64,000 nucleotides of DNA from Vibrio qingdaonensis. GTDB lineage: Bacteria; Pseudomonadota; Gammaproteobacteria; Enterobacterales; Vibrionaceae. Positions 1 through 9,036 of the stretch are shown here, piece by piece; position 1 is the stretch's first letter; each line of letters begins with the position of its first letter. Under the pieces are notes generated by a model, which was not told the origin of the DNA, did no database searches, and saw nothing but the letters and a program-made list of their open reading frames with translations. The position numbers and the translations under genes were made by a program. The stretch spans positions 124,001-188,000 of the forward strand of contig NZ_JAKRRY010000001.1 in assembly GCF_026191675.1 (NCBI RefSeq). The letters run 5' to 3'.

Positions 1-66
1 GCTATAGTGTTTAAACGTTAGGTCTGTTAAAAAGAACCATTCCTATTTTCTTAACGATATCGCTTT

Positions 67-687
67 ATGACTTGGTCTACGCTAACTATTTTTATTCCGA
101 CTTTTTTCTTTGTCTCTATAACGCCCGGGATGTGTATGACGCTTGCACTGACGATGGGAATGAGTATTGGATACCGACGAACTTTATGGATGATGATTGG
201 CGAGCTTGTTGGCGTCGCGCTGGTCGCACTGGCAGCCATACTGGGTGTCGCTGCTGTTATGCTAAGGTACCCAGATATATTTGTGGTATTTAAAACCGTC
301 GGTGCGAGTTATCTATTTTATCTTGGCATTCAAATGTGGCGCTCAAAAGGCAAGCTTGCTATTTCAACCGATTCAACCAATGAAAAAGCACACAACGACT
401 GGGACTTAGTCATGCAGGGTTTTGTCACTGCCATTGCTAACCCGAAAGGCTGGGCTTTCATGATCTCGCTATTACCACCGTTTATCGACCAATCCCAACC
501 TATGGCTGGACAAGTGTCTATCATGCTTGGAATCATCCTTCTAAGTGAGTTCGTCTGTATGACGATCTATGCCACTGGCGGCAAAGGGTTAAAACGTACA
601 CTTGGGAACGCAAACAACGTACAGACCATGAATCGTATCGCTGGCACATTAATGTGTGGCGTCGGGATATGGCTCTTCTTAGGTTAA
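67..687 (+). CDS. LysE family amino acid exporter
   Basis: This is a 206-residue polytopic inner-membrane protein of the LysE/RhtB translocator family, which exports amino acids or related metabolites. The N-terminal stretch with TPGMCMTLALTMGMSIG and the later segment AIANPKGWAFMISLLPPF are the family signature regions (the NPK motif follows the third helix). Length is normal for the family. The gene is monocistronic and ends at a strong hairpin shared with the convergent gene. The substrate cannot be read from the sequence. A second, ArgO-like member lies at about 35.4-36.0 kb. Confidence 0.9.
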   Translation: MTWSTLTIFIPTFFFVSITPGMCMTLALTMGMSIGYRRTLWMMIGELVGVALVALAAILGVAAVMLRYPDIFVVFKTVGASYLFYLGIQMWRSKGKLAISTDSTNEKAHNDWDLVMQGFVTAIANPKGWAFMISLLPPFIDQSQPMAGQVSIMLGIILLSEFVCMTIYATGGKGLKRTLGNANNVQTMNRIAGTLMCGVGIWLFLG

Positions 688-691
688 AATA

Positions 692-714
692 AAGGCTCCT
701 ATATTAGGAGCCTT
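692..714. terminator. Bidirectional terminator between convergent genes
   Basis: A perfect 9-bp stem (AAGGCTCCT paired with AGGAGCCTT) with a 5-nt loop lies in the short gap between the LysE-type gene and the convergent 732-aa gene. T-rich sequence follows on the plus strand. Confidence 0.75.
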
Positions 715-720
715 ACCCTT

Positions 721-2919
721 TTATTGAGTCACCCCGGCAATCACCGCTGGCTCCCCCTCTACCAAAGGCATACTGCCAATATCAGCGCCACCCGTAACTG
801 ACGTCGGCACATCAACAGCTGGATCTTGCAGAGTTAGTGTACTGCACTCAGAACTGGATAGTGGCGTCATCAATTCTTCGATTTCTCGTGCTTTAATCAC
901 ATATTGCTGAGCGCCTCCCATTAACACACCATCATTGATAGAGAATGCCGCACGATAATGGCTACTCTCACCACTTTTGATACTTGGAATCCCCCATAAG
1001 TCTCCATTCCCACCGTAATTAATCATAAAAGTTTGACTAGCATAATCGCCAGCATCACCGCTACGGTCATTGAGTGAACGGTGGATATAACTAAATTGAA
1101 TGGGTCGATCAAAACTAACAATATCGCCATTACTGTCTTGTACGGTCGTCAAATGATTCCACTCGTTGACTCCGGTTTCCCAGACATAAAACTCTTGAAC
1201 GATTTGGGGGTCATACATTTTCCACGAGTCCGTTACCGATTGACTTGAAAGTACCATAGGGCCCGTTCTTACCCCCCAATGGTGAGGCGTCGATTCTAAC
1301 ATGGTTGTGGTAACAGCAGAGTCAAACGCAACTCGCTCGCCACTTGCGACACTAACCAGTGTTAACGCATTATCGCCACTAATTGAGTAGGTATAATTGT
1401 ACGGCGCATCATTACCTGTTTCAAATGGGCTACTTTCCCCCCAATACTCGGCAATATGTTGCGGATCTATGTTACCCGTTGGGCAATTATCATAACAAGT
1501 GAGCGTGATAGTGCCGTTGTTTGGTATTTGCGCATCACCGTTTTGGGAACCGTCGATAAACGTTTGCACATAAAAAGTAATGTTGTCTTCACCACTTAAA
1601 TACTTCACTTCTCCACCAAGTTGTTCCGAATACATATGAAGACTGTCGTATGCATTTAACGAAATAGTAATCGGTGTATCAAGTTGCTCAATGCTTGGAC
1701 CATTCTCTTGCCAAGATAGCTTACCTATTTTCACAAATTGTTGATTACTATAATTCACGACCCATTGATCAAATGAACCATTTTGATATACCTCATCATC
1801 CCAATATTGGAATTCAATGCCCGTAAGCTCAGTTAGCGCCAAGGACTTGACACTATTTTTGATAAGGCGCCCCGGCGCTGTGATAATCGAGAGTGACTCT
1901 TGCTGGTTATCACTCTCTCTGATCACAGCATCACCGTTACTGAACTGATGGCCACTCTCAGTCCAAACCCCCCAATACCCTACAAACCCATAACTATCGG
2001 GGTTGCTGCCACCTGTCGAATCATAACGAATTGGAAAACCACTATTGATTTCCACCATTTCACCCGTAGTCGAGTCAAACAAATCATAACGATGGACATA
2101 CGCTGTCAACTCAGTTCGACTGAGGCATTGGGTAGCCGTCGCATGATCTCCCGATTTATAGGGTAAATCATCAAACCCACCATTGGTGCTTTGTACTAAC
2201 ACCCTATTTTCATTAAAAGCTAAGGCAAAAGTTTGTCCACCACTGCCATTGGAGCTTCCTGTTAGCGCCACGCCATTCGTTCTATCTTCAGACATGACAA
2301 CGCTCGCACATTGTTTATAGCTTTCGCTACCGCCATGATTGCCTTGCTCAAATAACGTAAACCCAATCTTCCCTTCTAAATCTGATATCGTTTTAACTTC
2401 ACCGCCACCAGCTTGATTGTTCTGAGTAAAGTTATCATAAAAATCAAAATTGAAAGTAAAGTCACCAAATGGGTTGGCGTCCGTTGCTCCATCTCGTATT
2501 TGTGCTTTGAACTTAATGGCTTGTTCGCCTTCGTCACCCTTGCCCATATCAGGCAGCCAAACACTCACAAGCAATGGGTCTTCATCTGAAGAACGCTCAA
2601 CAGTACTGACGGCTTTCATTAATTGGGTTTGATTACCACCTGCCGATGACTGACCCGTCGCTGCCGATTTTTCCTCCTCAAAACAAAGCGCTTCATCAGC
2701 CAACACGAGATAAGCCCCCTGATTAGCAAACTCAACACTGTTAAACTGAGCAGTGAAACATAAAATGCTGTTCACGAGTTCAATCGGCTCTAGCGCTTCA
2801 TTCCAAACATGAGTTCGTTGTTCCGCTAACGTATAGTCAGTCTCCGTATCGTCATAAGCGCCATAAAGACAAAGTGGCGAAACCATAAATAAAATAGGAA
2901 TTAGATTAGTCGTTTTCAT
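721..2919 (-). CDS. Large secreted protein of unknown function
   Basis: This 732-residue protein was not recognised. It opens with a short hydrophobic stretch (ILFMVSPLCLYGA) that looks like a signal peptide cleaved after LYGA, so it is probably periplasmic, outer-membrane associated or secreted. The rest is rich in Asn, Gly, Ser, Thr and aromatic residues, has no further membrane segment, and looks like an extended beta-sandwich protein. Scattered cysteines, including a close pair TCYDNC, could form disulfides. Its ATG overlaps the end of an upstream frameshifted lipoprotein reading frame by 14 bases, so the two were probably made together. No catalytic motif was found. Confidence 0.75.
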   Translation of the reverse strand: MKTTNLIPILFMVSPLCLYGAYDDTETDYTLAEQRTHVWNEALEPIELVNSILCFTAQFNSVEFANQGAYLVLADEALCFEEEKSAATGQSSAGGNQTQLMKAVSTVERSSDEDPLLVSVWLPDMGKGDEGEQAIKFKAQIRDGATDANPFGDFTFNFDFYDNFTQNNQAGGGEVKTISDLEGKIGFTLFEQGNHGGSESYKQCASVVMSEDRTNGVALTGSSNGSGGQTFALAFNENRVLVQSTNGGFDDLPYKSGDHATATQCLSRTELTAYVHRYDLFDSTTGEMVEINSGFPIRYDSTGGSNPDSYGFVGYWGVWTESGHQFSNGDAVIRESDNQQESLSIITAPGRLIKNSVKSLALTELTGIEFQYWDDEVYQNGSFDQWVVNYSNQQFVKIGKLSWQENGPSIEQLDTPITISLNAYDSLHMYSEQLGGEVKYLSGEDNITFYVQTFIDGSQNGDAQIPNNGTITLTCYDNCPTGNIDPQHIAEYWGESSPFETGNDAPYNYTYSISGDNALTLVSVASGERVAFDSAVTTTMLESTPHHWGVRTGPMVLSSQSVTDSWKMYDPQIVQEFYVWETGVNEWNHLTTVQDSNGDIVSFDRPIQFSYIHRSLNDRSGDAGDYASQTFMINYGGNGDLWGIPSIKSGESSHYRAAFSINDGVLMGGAQQYVIKAREIEELMTPLSSSECSTLTLQDPAVDVPTSVTGGADIGSMPLVEGEPAVIAGVTQ

Positions 2920-3077
2920 TGGTCACCACCTCCAGCTGTTCAGGCAGCGTTAACTGAGACGTGGGAATCGCTTGATTCTGTGTGTCAGAACTTGAGTCTC
3001 CTCCACTGCCATTACAGCCAACCAATAAAGAGAGGATAAAGGTAATGATTTACTGCTTGGATATGAAATATATTCAT
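2906..3077 (-). pseudogene. Small lipoprotein gene with an apparent single-base frameshift
   Basis: A strong ribosome binding site (GGAGGG at 3081-3086) precedes an ATG at 3077, but that frame stops after 21 codons. One base out of frame, an open frame from about 3049 to a TAA at 2906 encodes a classic lipobox, FILSLLVGC, followed by NGSGGDSSSDTQ. The span is 172 nt; removing one base gives an intact 56-residue lipoprotein. The lipoprotein frame has no usable start of its own: a TAA at 3050-3052 precedes it. It overlaps the start of the 732-aa gene. It could be a true mutation, a sequencing error or a programmed shift. Confidence 0.55.
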
Positions 3078-3502
3078 ATTCCCTCCTTGTAATTCATGTC
3101 ACGATTAAGAGCCGGACCAACTGACCTTGTTTATAATGTTGTCACCAATAAGCTAGGATACTGTGAGCCAAGGTTTATAGAATAAAATTCCATATAGTTA
3201 TGGCTTTTCCTTATAAACCACACAAAGTGAAAGGTTTATGTAAGTAAGTTACAATATGAGTAAATACATCACTAAAAATGACGGCTCATAGCGGCAACAT
3301 CATTAACAAGCCATTGAATTAAACCGTCTGCCATTCGAAACCACTATACATAGCCTCACATACCACCATCATGGTGATTAGTTACCCAATTCATCTACCC
3401 CTTTAGAGTAGTTTAATTCTGTAATTGATTTACATCATATATTAATTTTCTTTCACAATTAACAATGCGCGTAGACTTGAAGAATAACCCTTAGGTATTA
3501 AT
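3078..3502 (+). promoter_or_regulatory. nirB control region with FNR-like and NarP-like sites
   Basis: This 425-bp gap holds no gene. TTGAT-TTAC-ATCAT at 3425-3438 matches the FNR consensus TTGAT-N4-ATCAA at 9 of 10 positions. A possible -10 hexamer AACAAT at 3461-3466 lies where a class II promoter with the box centred at -41.5 would put it, predicting a start near 3473. Upstream, TACCCCT TT AGAGTAG at 3396-3411 is a partial 7-2-7 NarL/NarP-type site (first heptamer perfect). Anaerobic and nitrate/nitrite control of nirB is therefore likely but inferred. Nothing clear was seen in 3090-3390. Confidence 0.6.
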
Positions 3503-6061
3503 ATGAGCAAGATGAAGCTTGTCGTGATCGGTAACGGCATGGTAGGTCATCGGTATCTTGAAGACTTAGTCGACAAGACCGATGTGACCAACTTAGACAT
3601 TACCGTTTTTTGCGAAGAACCGCGCGTCGCTTACGACCGTGTCCACCTCTCCTCTTATTTCTCTCACCATACGGCTGACGAACTTTCTTTAGTTAAAGAA
3701 GGCTTTTATGAAAAACACGGCATCAATGTGTTAATCGGCGAACGTGCGATCAACATTAACCGTGAGAATAAAATCGTTTACTCCAGTACTGGTCGTGAAA
3801 TCAAGTACGACAAGCTCATCCTAGCAACCGGTTCTTACCCGTTTGTACCGCCGATCAAAGGCAATGAAAGTAAAGACTGCTTTGTCTACCGCACTATCGA
3901 AGATCTAAAGTCGATAGAAGCAACAGCTAAGAAAAGTAAAAGCGGCGTCGTTATCGGTGGCGGTTTACTGGGCTTAGAAGCGGCTGGCGCATTGAAAGCG
4001 CTGGGTGTTACCACTCACGTTATCGAATTTGCACCAGTACTGATGGCCGAGCAACTTGATCTTCAAGGTGGCATGCAACTTCGCAACAAGATTGAACGCA
4101 TGGGCGTTCAAGTCCATACCAGCAAGAATACGTTAGAAATCAAACCTGAAGGTGAGACAGCACGTAACACCATGGTATTTGCGGACGGCACCGATCTCGA
4201 AGTTGATTTCATCGTATTTTCGGCGGGTATTCGTCCACAAGACAAACTTGCTCGTCAGATGGGCTTAGGTATCGCACCGCGTGGTGGTATTGAAATCAAT
4301 AACCACTGCCAAACCACCGATGCCGACGTCTACGCAATTGGTGAGTGTGCTTCTTGGAACCGTACATTCTACGGCCTCGTTGCTCCAGGTTATAAGATGG
4401 CAACCGTGGCTGTCGATCACCTCGTTGGCAACGACAGTCAGTTCGAAGGTGCTGACATGAGCGCGAAGTTAAAACTTCTTGGCGTAAAAGTTGGTTCAAT
4501 TGGTGATGCAAACGGTCGCACACCAGGCTGTAAAAGCTATGTTTACCAAAACGAAGAACAAGAAGTGTACAAGCGCATCATTGTATCTGAAGACGGTAAG
4601 CAACTTCTTGGCGCGGTCATGGTCGGTGATACGTCTGATTACGGTGACTTGTTACAACTGAAACTGAACAACATTGAGCTACCTGAGCACCCAGACACCC
4701 TTATCCTTCCTGCTCACGCCGGTGCAGAAAAACCATCATTGGGTGCAGATTCACTGCCTGAAACAGCGGTTATTTGTTCTTGTTTCGACGTAACAAAAGG
4801 CAAAATTGCTCAAGCGGTTGCTGACGGTCACCACACCATTGGTGATATCAAAGCCGTAACAGGTGCCGGTACAGGTTGTGGCGGTTGTATTCCGCTTGTA
4901 ACTTCAGTGCTTAATGCAGAACTTGCAAAATCTGGTATTGAAGTTAAAAACGACGTATGTGAACACTTTGCCTATTCTCGCCAAGAACTGTTCCACCTGA
5001 TCCGTATCGAAGAAATCAAAACGTTCGAAGAACTGTTAGAAAAACACGGTAAAGGCTACGGCTGTGAAGTATGTAAGCCGCTAGCAGGCTCCATTTTGGC
5101 ATCTTGCTGGGGTGAGCATATCCTCAAGCCTGAGCTGGTTAAGCTTCATGATACCAACGATAACTTCCTTGGTAACATCCAGAAAGATGGTACCTACTCG
5201 GTCATTCCTCGTATGGCGGGTGGTGAAGTGACACCACAAGCGCTTAAAGTTTTGGCGGAAGTGGCTGCTGAATATAACCTTTATACCAAAGTGACTGGCG
5301 CACAGCGTATTGGTCTATTTGGTGCGCAAAAAGATGACCTTCCAACTATTTGGAAAAAATTAATTGCCGCGGGTTACGAAACAGGACAAGCGTACGCGAA
5401 AGCGTTACGCATGGCGAAAACTTGTGTCGGTTCAACATGGTGTCGTTATGGTGTGCAGGATTCTGTAGGCTTAGGCTCTCGCATTGAGAATCGCTACAAA
5501 GGCATTCGTACTCCTCATAAGATGAAGTTTGGTGTCTCTGGCTGTACTCGTGAGTGTGCGGAAGCGCAAGGTAAAGATTTAGGTATCATCGCAACTGATG
5601 CAGGTTGGAACATGTACGTGTGTGGTAATGGCGGTATGAAACCTCGTCACGCCGACCTACTAGCTTCTGACTTAGACGAAGCAACATTGATCCAATACAT
5701 CGACCGTTTCATGATGTTTTACATTCGTACCGCTGCACCACTACAACGCACCTCTGTATGGATGGATAACATGGAAGGCGGCGTTGACTACCTTCGTGAA
5801 GTGATTGTCGACAATAAGCTTGGCATTAATGAGCAGCTTGAAGCAGACGTCGCGAAGCTTATCGGTAACTTCAGTTGTGAATGGACCAATGCGGTTGAAG
5901 ACGAATCTCAACATAATCGTTTTGCTCACTTCATTAACAGTGATTTACGTGATGACAATGTTGTTTTCGTACAAGAGCGTGAACAACACCGTCCAGCCAC
6001 TTACACAGAGAAGCACCCTGATGCTAAGGGCGACATCCTACACGTAGAGCTGGAGAAATAA
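3503..6061 (+). CDS. nirB: Nitrite reductase (NADH) large subunit NirB
   Basis: This 852-residue cytoplasmic siroheme enzyme reduces nitrite to ammonia with NADH. The N-terminal third is a FAD/NAD oxidoreductase domain (GNGMVGHRYLEDL dinucleotide fold, then VVIGGGLLGLEAAGAL). A BFD-like [2Fe-2S] segment follows (CSCFDVTKG and GCGGCIP). The C-terminal half is a nitrite/sulfite reductase core, with siroheme/[4Fe-4S] cysteines in TCVGSTWC and GCTRECAEA. Length matches the family. It is 2 bp from nirD and leads the nirB-nirD-nirC-cobA cluster, whose last gene feeds siroheme synthesis. It probably detoxifies nitrite or regenerates NAD during anaerobic growth. Confidence 0.97.
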   Translation: MSKMKLVVIGNGMVGHRYLEDLVDKTDVTNLDITVFCEEPRVAYDRVHLSSYFSHHTADELSLVKEGFYEKHGINVLIGERAININRENKIVYSSTGREIKYDKLILATGSYPFVPPIKGNESKDCFVYRTIEDLKSIEATAKKSKSGVVIGGGLLGLEAAGALKALGVTTHVIEFAPVLMAEQLDLQGGMQLRNKIERMGVQVHTSKNTLEIKPEGETARNTMVFADGTDLEVDFIVFSAGIRPQDKLARQMGLGIAPRGGIEINNHCQTTDADVYAIGECASWNRTFYGLVAPGYKMATVAVDHLVGNDSQFEGADMSAKLKLLGVKVGSIGDANGRTPGCKSYVYQNEEQEVYKRIIVSEDGKQLLGAVMVGDTSDYGDLLQLKLNNIELPEHPDTLILPAHAGAEKPSLGADSLPETAVICSCFDVTKGKIAQAVADGHHTIGDIKAVTGAGTGCGGCIPLVTSVLNAELAKSGIEVKNDVCEHFAYSRQELFHLIRIEEIKTFEELLEKHGKGYGCEVCKPLAGSILASCWGEHILKPELVKLHDTNDNFLGNIQKDGTYSVIPRMAGGEVTPQALKVLAEVAAEYNLYTKVTGAQRIGLFGAQKDDLPTIWKKLIAAGYETGQAYAKALRMAKTCVGSTWCRYGVQDSVGLGSRIENRYKGIRTPHKMKFGVSGCTRECAEAQGKDLGIIATDAGWNMYVCGNGGMKPRHADLLASDLDEATLIQYIDRFMMFYIRTAAPLQRTSVWMDNMEGGVDYLREVIVDNKLGINEQLEADVAKLIGNFSCEWTNAVEDESQHNRFAHFINSDLRDDNVVFVQEREQHRPATYTEKHPDAKGDILHVELEK

Positions 6062-6063
6062 TC

Positions 6064-6387
6064 ATGGCATTTCAAAAAGTATGCGATATCCAAGACATCA
6101 TTCCTGGAACGGGCGTTTGTGCATTAATAGATGGACAACAAGTAGCAATTTTCCGTCCAAGAGATAACGAAGAAGTCTTTGCTATCAGCAATATGGATCC
6201 ATTTGCTCGCTCAAACGTGCTTTCTCGTGGTTTGACTTGTGAACACCAAGGGGAACTTTGGGTAGCAAGCCCACTAAAGAAGCAACGCTTTAATCTAAGC
6301 ACAGGTCTATGTCTGGAAGACGAACGTTTTAGCGTAAAAGCGTACAAGACACGAGTGACGAAAGGCAAAGTAGAAATCTCAGCCTAA
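6064..6387 (+). CDS. nirD: Nitrite reductase (NADH) small subunit NirD
   Basis: This 107-residue Rieske-like subunit partners NirB. The protein runs VCDIQDIIPGTGVCALIDG then QVAIFRP, as in NirD. The metal-binding Cys/His pairs of true Rieske proteins are not complete: only single Cys-Glu-His and Cys residues remain, as is usual for NirD, which lacks the cluster. It starts 2 bp after the nirB stop and is clearly cotranscribed. Confidence 0.95.
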   Translation: MAFQKVCDIQDIIPGTGVCALIDGQQVAIFRPRDNEEVFAISNMDPFARSNVLSRGLTCEHQGELWVASPLKKQRFNLSTGLCLEDERFSVKAYKTRVTKGKVEISA

Positions 6388-6501
6388 TTTCGAGACTGAA
6401 TAGCTTATAGGGGTTGTCCGTTCTAGCAACTAAGAACACGTTTCAGCCCCTATCACTATTCAATCTTAACTTTTAACTTAAACTTTTATAGGGACAATTT
6501 T

Positions 6502-7359
6502 ATGTCTGATGATTTTAAACCTGCACAGTTCGTGCAAACCATGATCAATGTTGGCGAAGCAAAAACAAACACCAGCACGCGTGATCTACTCATCCGCAGT
6601 ACGATGGCAGGTATCATCCTTTCTCTTGCGGTTGTGGTCGCTATCACCACTATCGTTCAAACGGGTATGGGCGTTGTTGGCGCACTCGTCTTCCCTGTGG
6701 GCTTTGTTATCTTAAGTGTAATGGGCTATGACCTTGTAACCGGTGTGTTTGGTCTTGCACCTCTCGCAAAATTTGCTAATCGCCCGGGTATTACTTGGAA
6801 TCGTATTTTCCGTTGCTGGGGTATTGTGGGCTTAGGTAACCTAATCGGTTCTTTAATCGTAGCTTACCTTGTTGCGGTATCACTGACGGGTAACTTCTCT
6901 CTTGAACTTAACGCGGTAGCAAAAAAATTCATCGCCGTGTCTACGGCTCGCAGCTTAGGTTTTGAGAACATGGGTATGGATGGCTGGATTACCTGTTTTG
7001 TACGTGGCATCTTTTGTAACCTTATGGTTTGCTTAGGCGTGATCGGTAACATGACAGCACGCTCTGTATCAGGACGCGTCGCGATGATGTGGTTCCCTAT
7101 CTTCATCTTCTTCGCATTAGTATTTGAGCACACGGTTGTTAACATGTTCCTATTCCCACTGGGCATGATTCTAGGTGCGGACTTTGGCATTGCAACTTGG
7201 TTGAACTTCAACTTAATCCCAACTATTCTCGGTAACATTGTTGGTGGCTTGGTGATGACGTGTATTCCTCTATACTTAACGCACGCTAAAACAGCACCAG
7301 CAATCAACGCAGAGACCAACACCGCTGCTAACGTTGAACCTGTGCTAAGCACTAAGTAA
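6502..7359 (+). CDS. nirC: Formate/nitrite channel family protein (NirC-like)
   Basis: This 285-residue inner-membrane protein belongs to the FNT family of pentameric anion channels. It has about six membrane segments, the conserved GMVGALVFP-like stretch (here GMGVVGALVFPVGF) and the central FCNLMVCLGV motif containing the pore-lining N and following V/L residues. Its place after nirBD indicates nitrite import (or export) rather than formate. The 114-bp gap after nirD contains an ATAGGGG/CCCCTAT inverted repeat but no T tract, so cotranscription with nirBD is plausible. Confidence 0.9.
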   Translation: MSDDFKPAQFVQTMINVGEAKTNTSTRDLLIRSTMAGIILSLAVVVAITTIVQTGMGVVGALVFPVGFVILSVMGYDLVTGVFGLAPLAKFANRPGITWNRIFRCWGIVGLGNLIGSLIVAYLVAVSLTGNFSLELNAVAKKFIAVSTARSLGFENMGMDGWITCFVRGIFCNLMVCLGVIGNMTARSVSGRVAMMWFPIFIFFALVFEHTVVNMFLFPLGMILGADFGIATWLNFNLIPTILGNIVGGLVMTCIPLYLTHAKTAPAINAETNTAANVEPVLSTK

Positions 7360-7398
7360 TTGATACGTTCTAATTAACATACTTAGTAATTAACAGGT

Positions 7399-7434
7399 TA
7401 AGTGCAGTTTCATGCTTATGTGAGACTGCACTTA
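7399..7434 (+). terminator. Hairpin after nirC
   Basis: A perfect 10-bp stem TAAGTGCAGT/ACTGCACTTA with a 16-nt loop lies between nirC and cobA. There is no T tract, so it may attenuate or stabilise the nir transcript rather than end it. Confidence 0.4.
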
Positions 7435-7520
7435 GATAGATTTGGCGATAAAAAGTAACGACTTCATACCACATTGTGAGTGTTACTCTTTATAATCAAA
7501 TTTGACGGATAGGCATTATA

Positions 7521-8276
7521 ATGACCACCACTCCTAACCCATTAACGCGCGGCTTTGTTTCATTGGTTGGTGCAGGTCCCGGTGACCCTGACTTATTAAC
7601 CGTAAAAGGCTATCGCGTCATTCAAGCCGCAGATGTTGTGGTTTATGATCGACTCGTTTCAACCGAAATTCTCGCGCTAGCGAAACCCAATGCTGAGCTT
7701 ATCTATGTCGGGAAAAAACTCGATTTTCACTGCGTTCCTCAAGATCAAATCAATCAAATCTTAGTGGATAAGGCGTTAGCGGGTAAAAAAGTTATCAGGC
7801 TAAAAGGCGGCGACTCATTTATCTTTGGTCGCGGCGGTGAAGAACTCGAAACACTTGCAGAAAACAACATTAACTTTGAAGTGGTTCCAGGTATAACTGC
7901 GGCGGCTGGTGCGACCGCCTACGCTGGTATTCCCCTAACCCACCGAGATCATGCACAAAGTGTGCAATTTATTACTGGTCACGTGCAAAAAGACGGGCGC
8001 GAAATTGAGTGGAGCGCGTTAGCACAATCGAACAACACCCTTGTCTTCTATATGGGCCTTAAACAAAGCGGACACATCACGACGCAACTGATCGAACATG
8101 GACTTGATGCCAACACGCCTTGCGCCATTATTGAAAACGGAACTCGTAGAGAGCAACGAGTCTTTCAAGGCGAACTGCACACGCTGCCACAAATGGCGAA
8201 CGAAGCGCAAAGCCCGGCACTAATTGTGGTTGGGAGCGTGACGCAATTGCACAATAAATTGAAGTGGTTTGAGTAA
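7521..8276 (+). CDS. cobA: Uroporphyrinogen-III C-methyltransferase
   Basis: This 251-residue SAM-dependent enzyme methylates uroporphyrinogen III at C2 and C7 to give precorrin-2, the precursor of siroheme. The family motifs are clear: [18 protein letters not shown] at the N-terminus, [18 protein letters not shown] in the middle and the [12 protein letters not shown] loop. It lacks the CysG dehydrogenase/ferrochelatase half, so precorrin-2 must be finished by an enzyme encoded elsewhere. Placement next to nirB, a siroheme enzyme, explains its role. Confidence 0.95.
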   Translation: MTTTPNPLTRGFVSLVGAGPGDPDLLTVKGYRVIQAADVVVYDRLVSTEILALAKPNAELIYVGKKLDFHCVPQDQINQILVDKALAGKKVIRLKGGDSFIFGRGGEELETLAENNINFEVVPGITAAAGATAYAGIPLTHRDHAQSVQFITGHVQKDGREIEWSALAQSNNTLVFYMGLKQSGHITTQLIEHGLDANTPCAIIENGTRREQRVFQGELHTLPQMANEAQSPALIVVGSVTQLHNKLKWFE

Positions 8277-8306
8277 GCAGACGTATCAGTACATCCGCCT
8301 ATCTAC

Positions 8307-8343
8307 CTCATATAAAAGTCAGCATCGCTGGCTCTTATATGAG
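8307..8343. terminator. Convergent terminator between cobA and the tad operon
   Basis: The inverted repeat CTCATATAA...TTATATGAG, extended inward with AGTCAGC/GCTGGCT, forms a long stem in the 82-bp gap between two convergent transcripts. No strong T tract is present on either side. Confidence 0.55.
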
Positions 8344-8358
8344 TCTTAACTATGTCGC

Positions 8359-9030
8359 TTAATTAGAATCGCTACTTACAGACTCTTCCACAGGTATATA
8401 CACATCTGAACGGCGATTTTGAGAACGCCCATCTTTAGATTTATTCGAAGCGATAGGCTCGGACTCACCAAAAGATTTCAGCGTCGTATTTTGCTTTTCA
8501 ATACCATATCCGTACAACTCACTTGCGGTGCTTTGCGCTCGATTCAACCCTAAGGCTTGGTTGTAAGATTTGCTGCCGATCCAATCCGTGTGGCCTTCTA
8601 CCGTGACTTGATAGTTATTCTCGGCGAGTTGTCGTGCAACGCCTGATAACACGTCTTTAGCCAGTGGGGTAAGATTGTACTTATCAAATGCAAAGTGAAC
8701 TCGAGCGACCAAGTAGCCCTTATCGGTCGCCTCTCCAAACGAGGCAATGCCTAGATTGGAAATATACGTTAAGCAATCGCTCTTATCCGTTAATAGAGAC
8801 GAGCGTTTTAACAAGAGCATTTTCAATTCATCGTCATTACTCGTTTCCGTAACCTGAAGAAAACCATTTCGATGAGAACCTATTCCGGTCACCTCACCAA
8901 TGGTGATCTTATGTGAGTACTCATAGTGTTTGGTTCCACAGTACTCACTAATGAAAGAACTAGGGTCTTCTGCAACTGCAAAAGAAGACACGAATACGCT
9001 GGTTGCAATCAATGCATGTAATTTTGACAT
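8359..9030 (-). CDS. OmpA family peptidoglycan-binding protein of the Tad locus
   Basis: This 223-residue protein has a signal peptide (ending SSFAVAEDP) and a C-terminal OmpA-type domain: FAFDKYNLTPLAKDVLSGVA, VTVEGHTDWIGSKSYNQ, and RSQNRRSDVYI, which carries the peptidoglycan-contacting Asp/Arg residues. It sits 6 bp after tadG at the end of the tad operon. It probably anchors the pilus apparatus to the cell wall. Membrane insertion is not evident because the N-terminal half is not a typical beta-barrel. Confidence 0.85.
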   Translation of the reverse strand: MSKLHALIATSVFVSSFAVAEDPSSFISEYCGTKHYEYSHKITIGEVTGIGSHRNGFLQVTETSNDDELKMLLLKRSSLLTDKSDCLTYISNLGIASFGEATDKGYLVARVHFAFDKYNLTPLAKDVLSGVARQLAENNYQVTVEGHTDWIGSKSYNQALGLNRAQSTASELYGYGIEKQNTTLKSFGESEPIASNKSKDGRSQNRRSDVYIPVEESVSSDSN

Positions 9031-9036
9031 TCCTAA

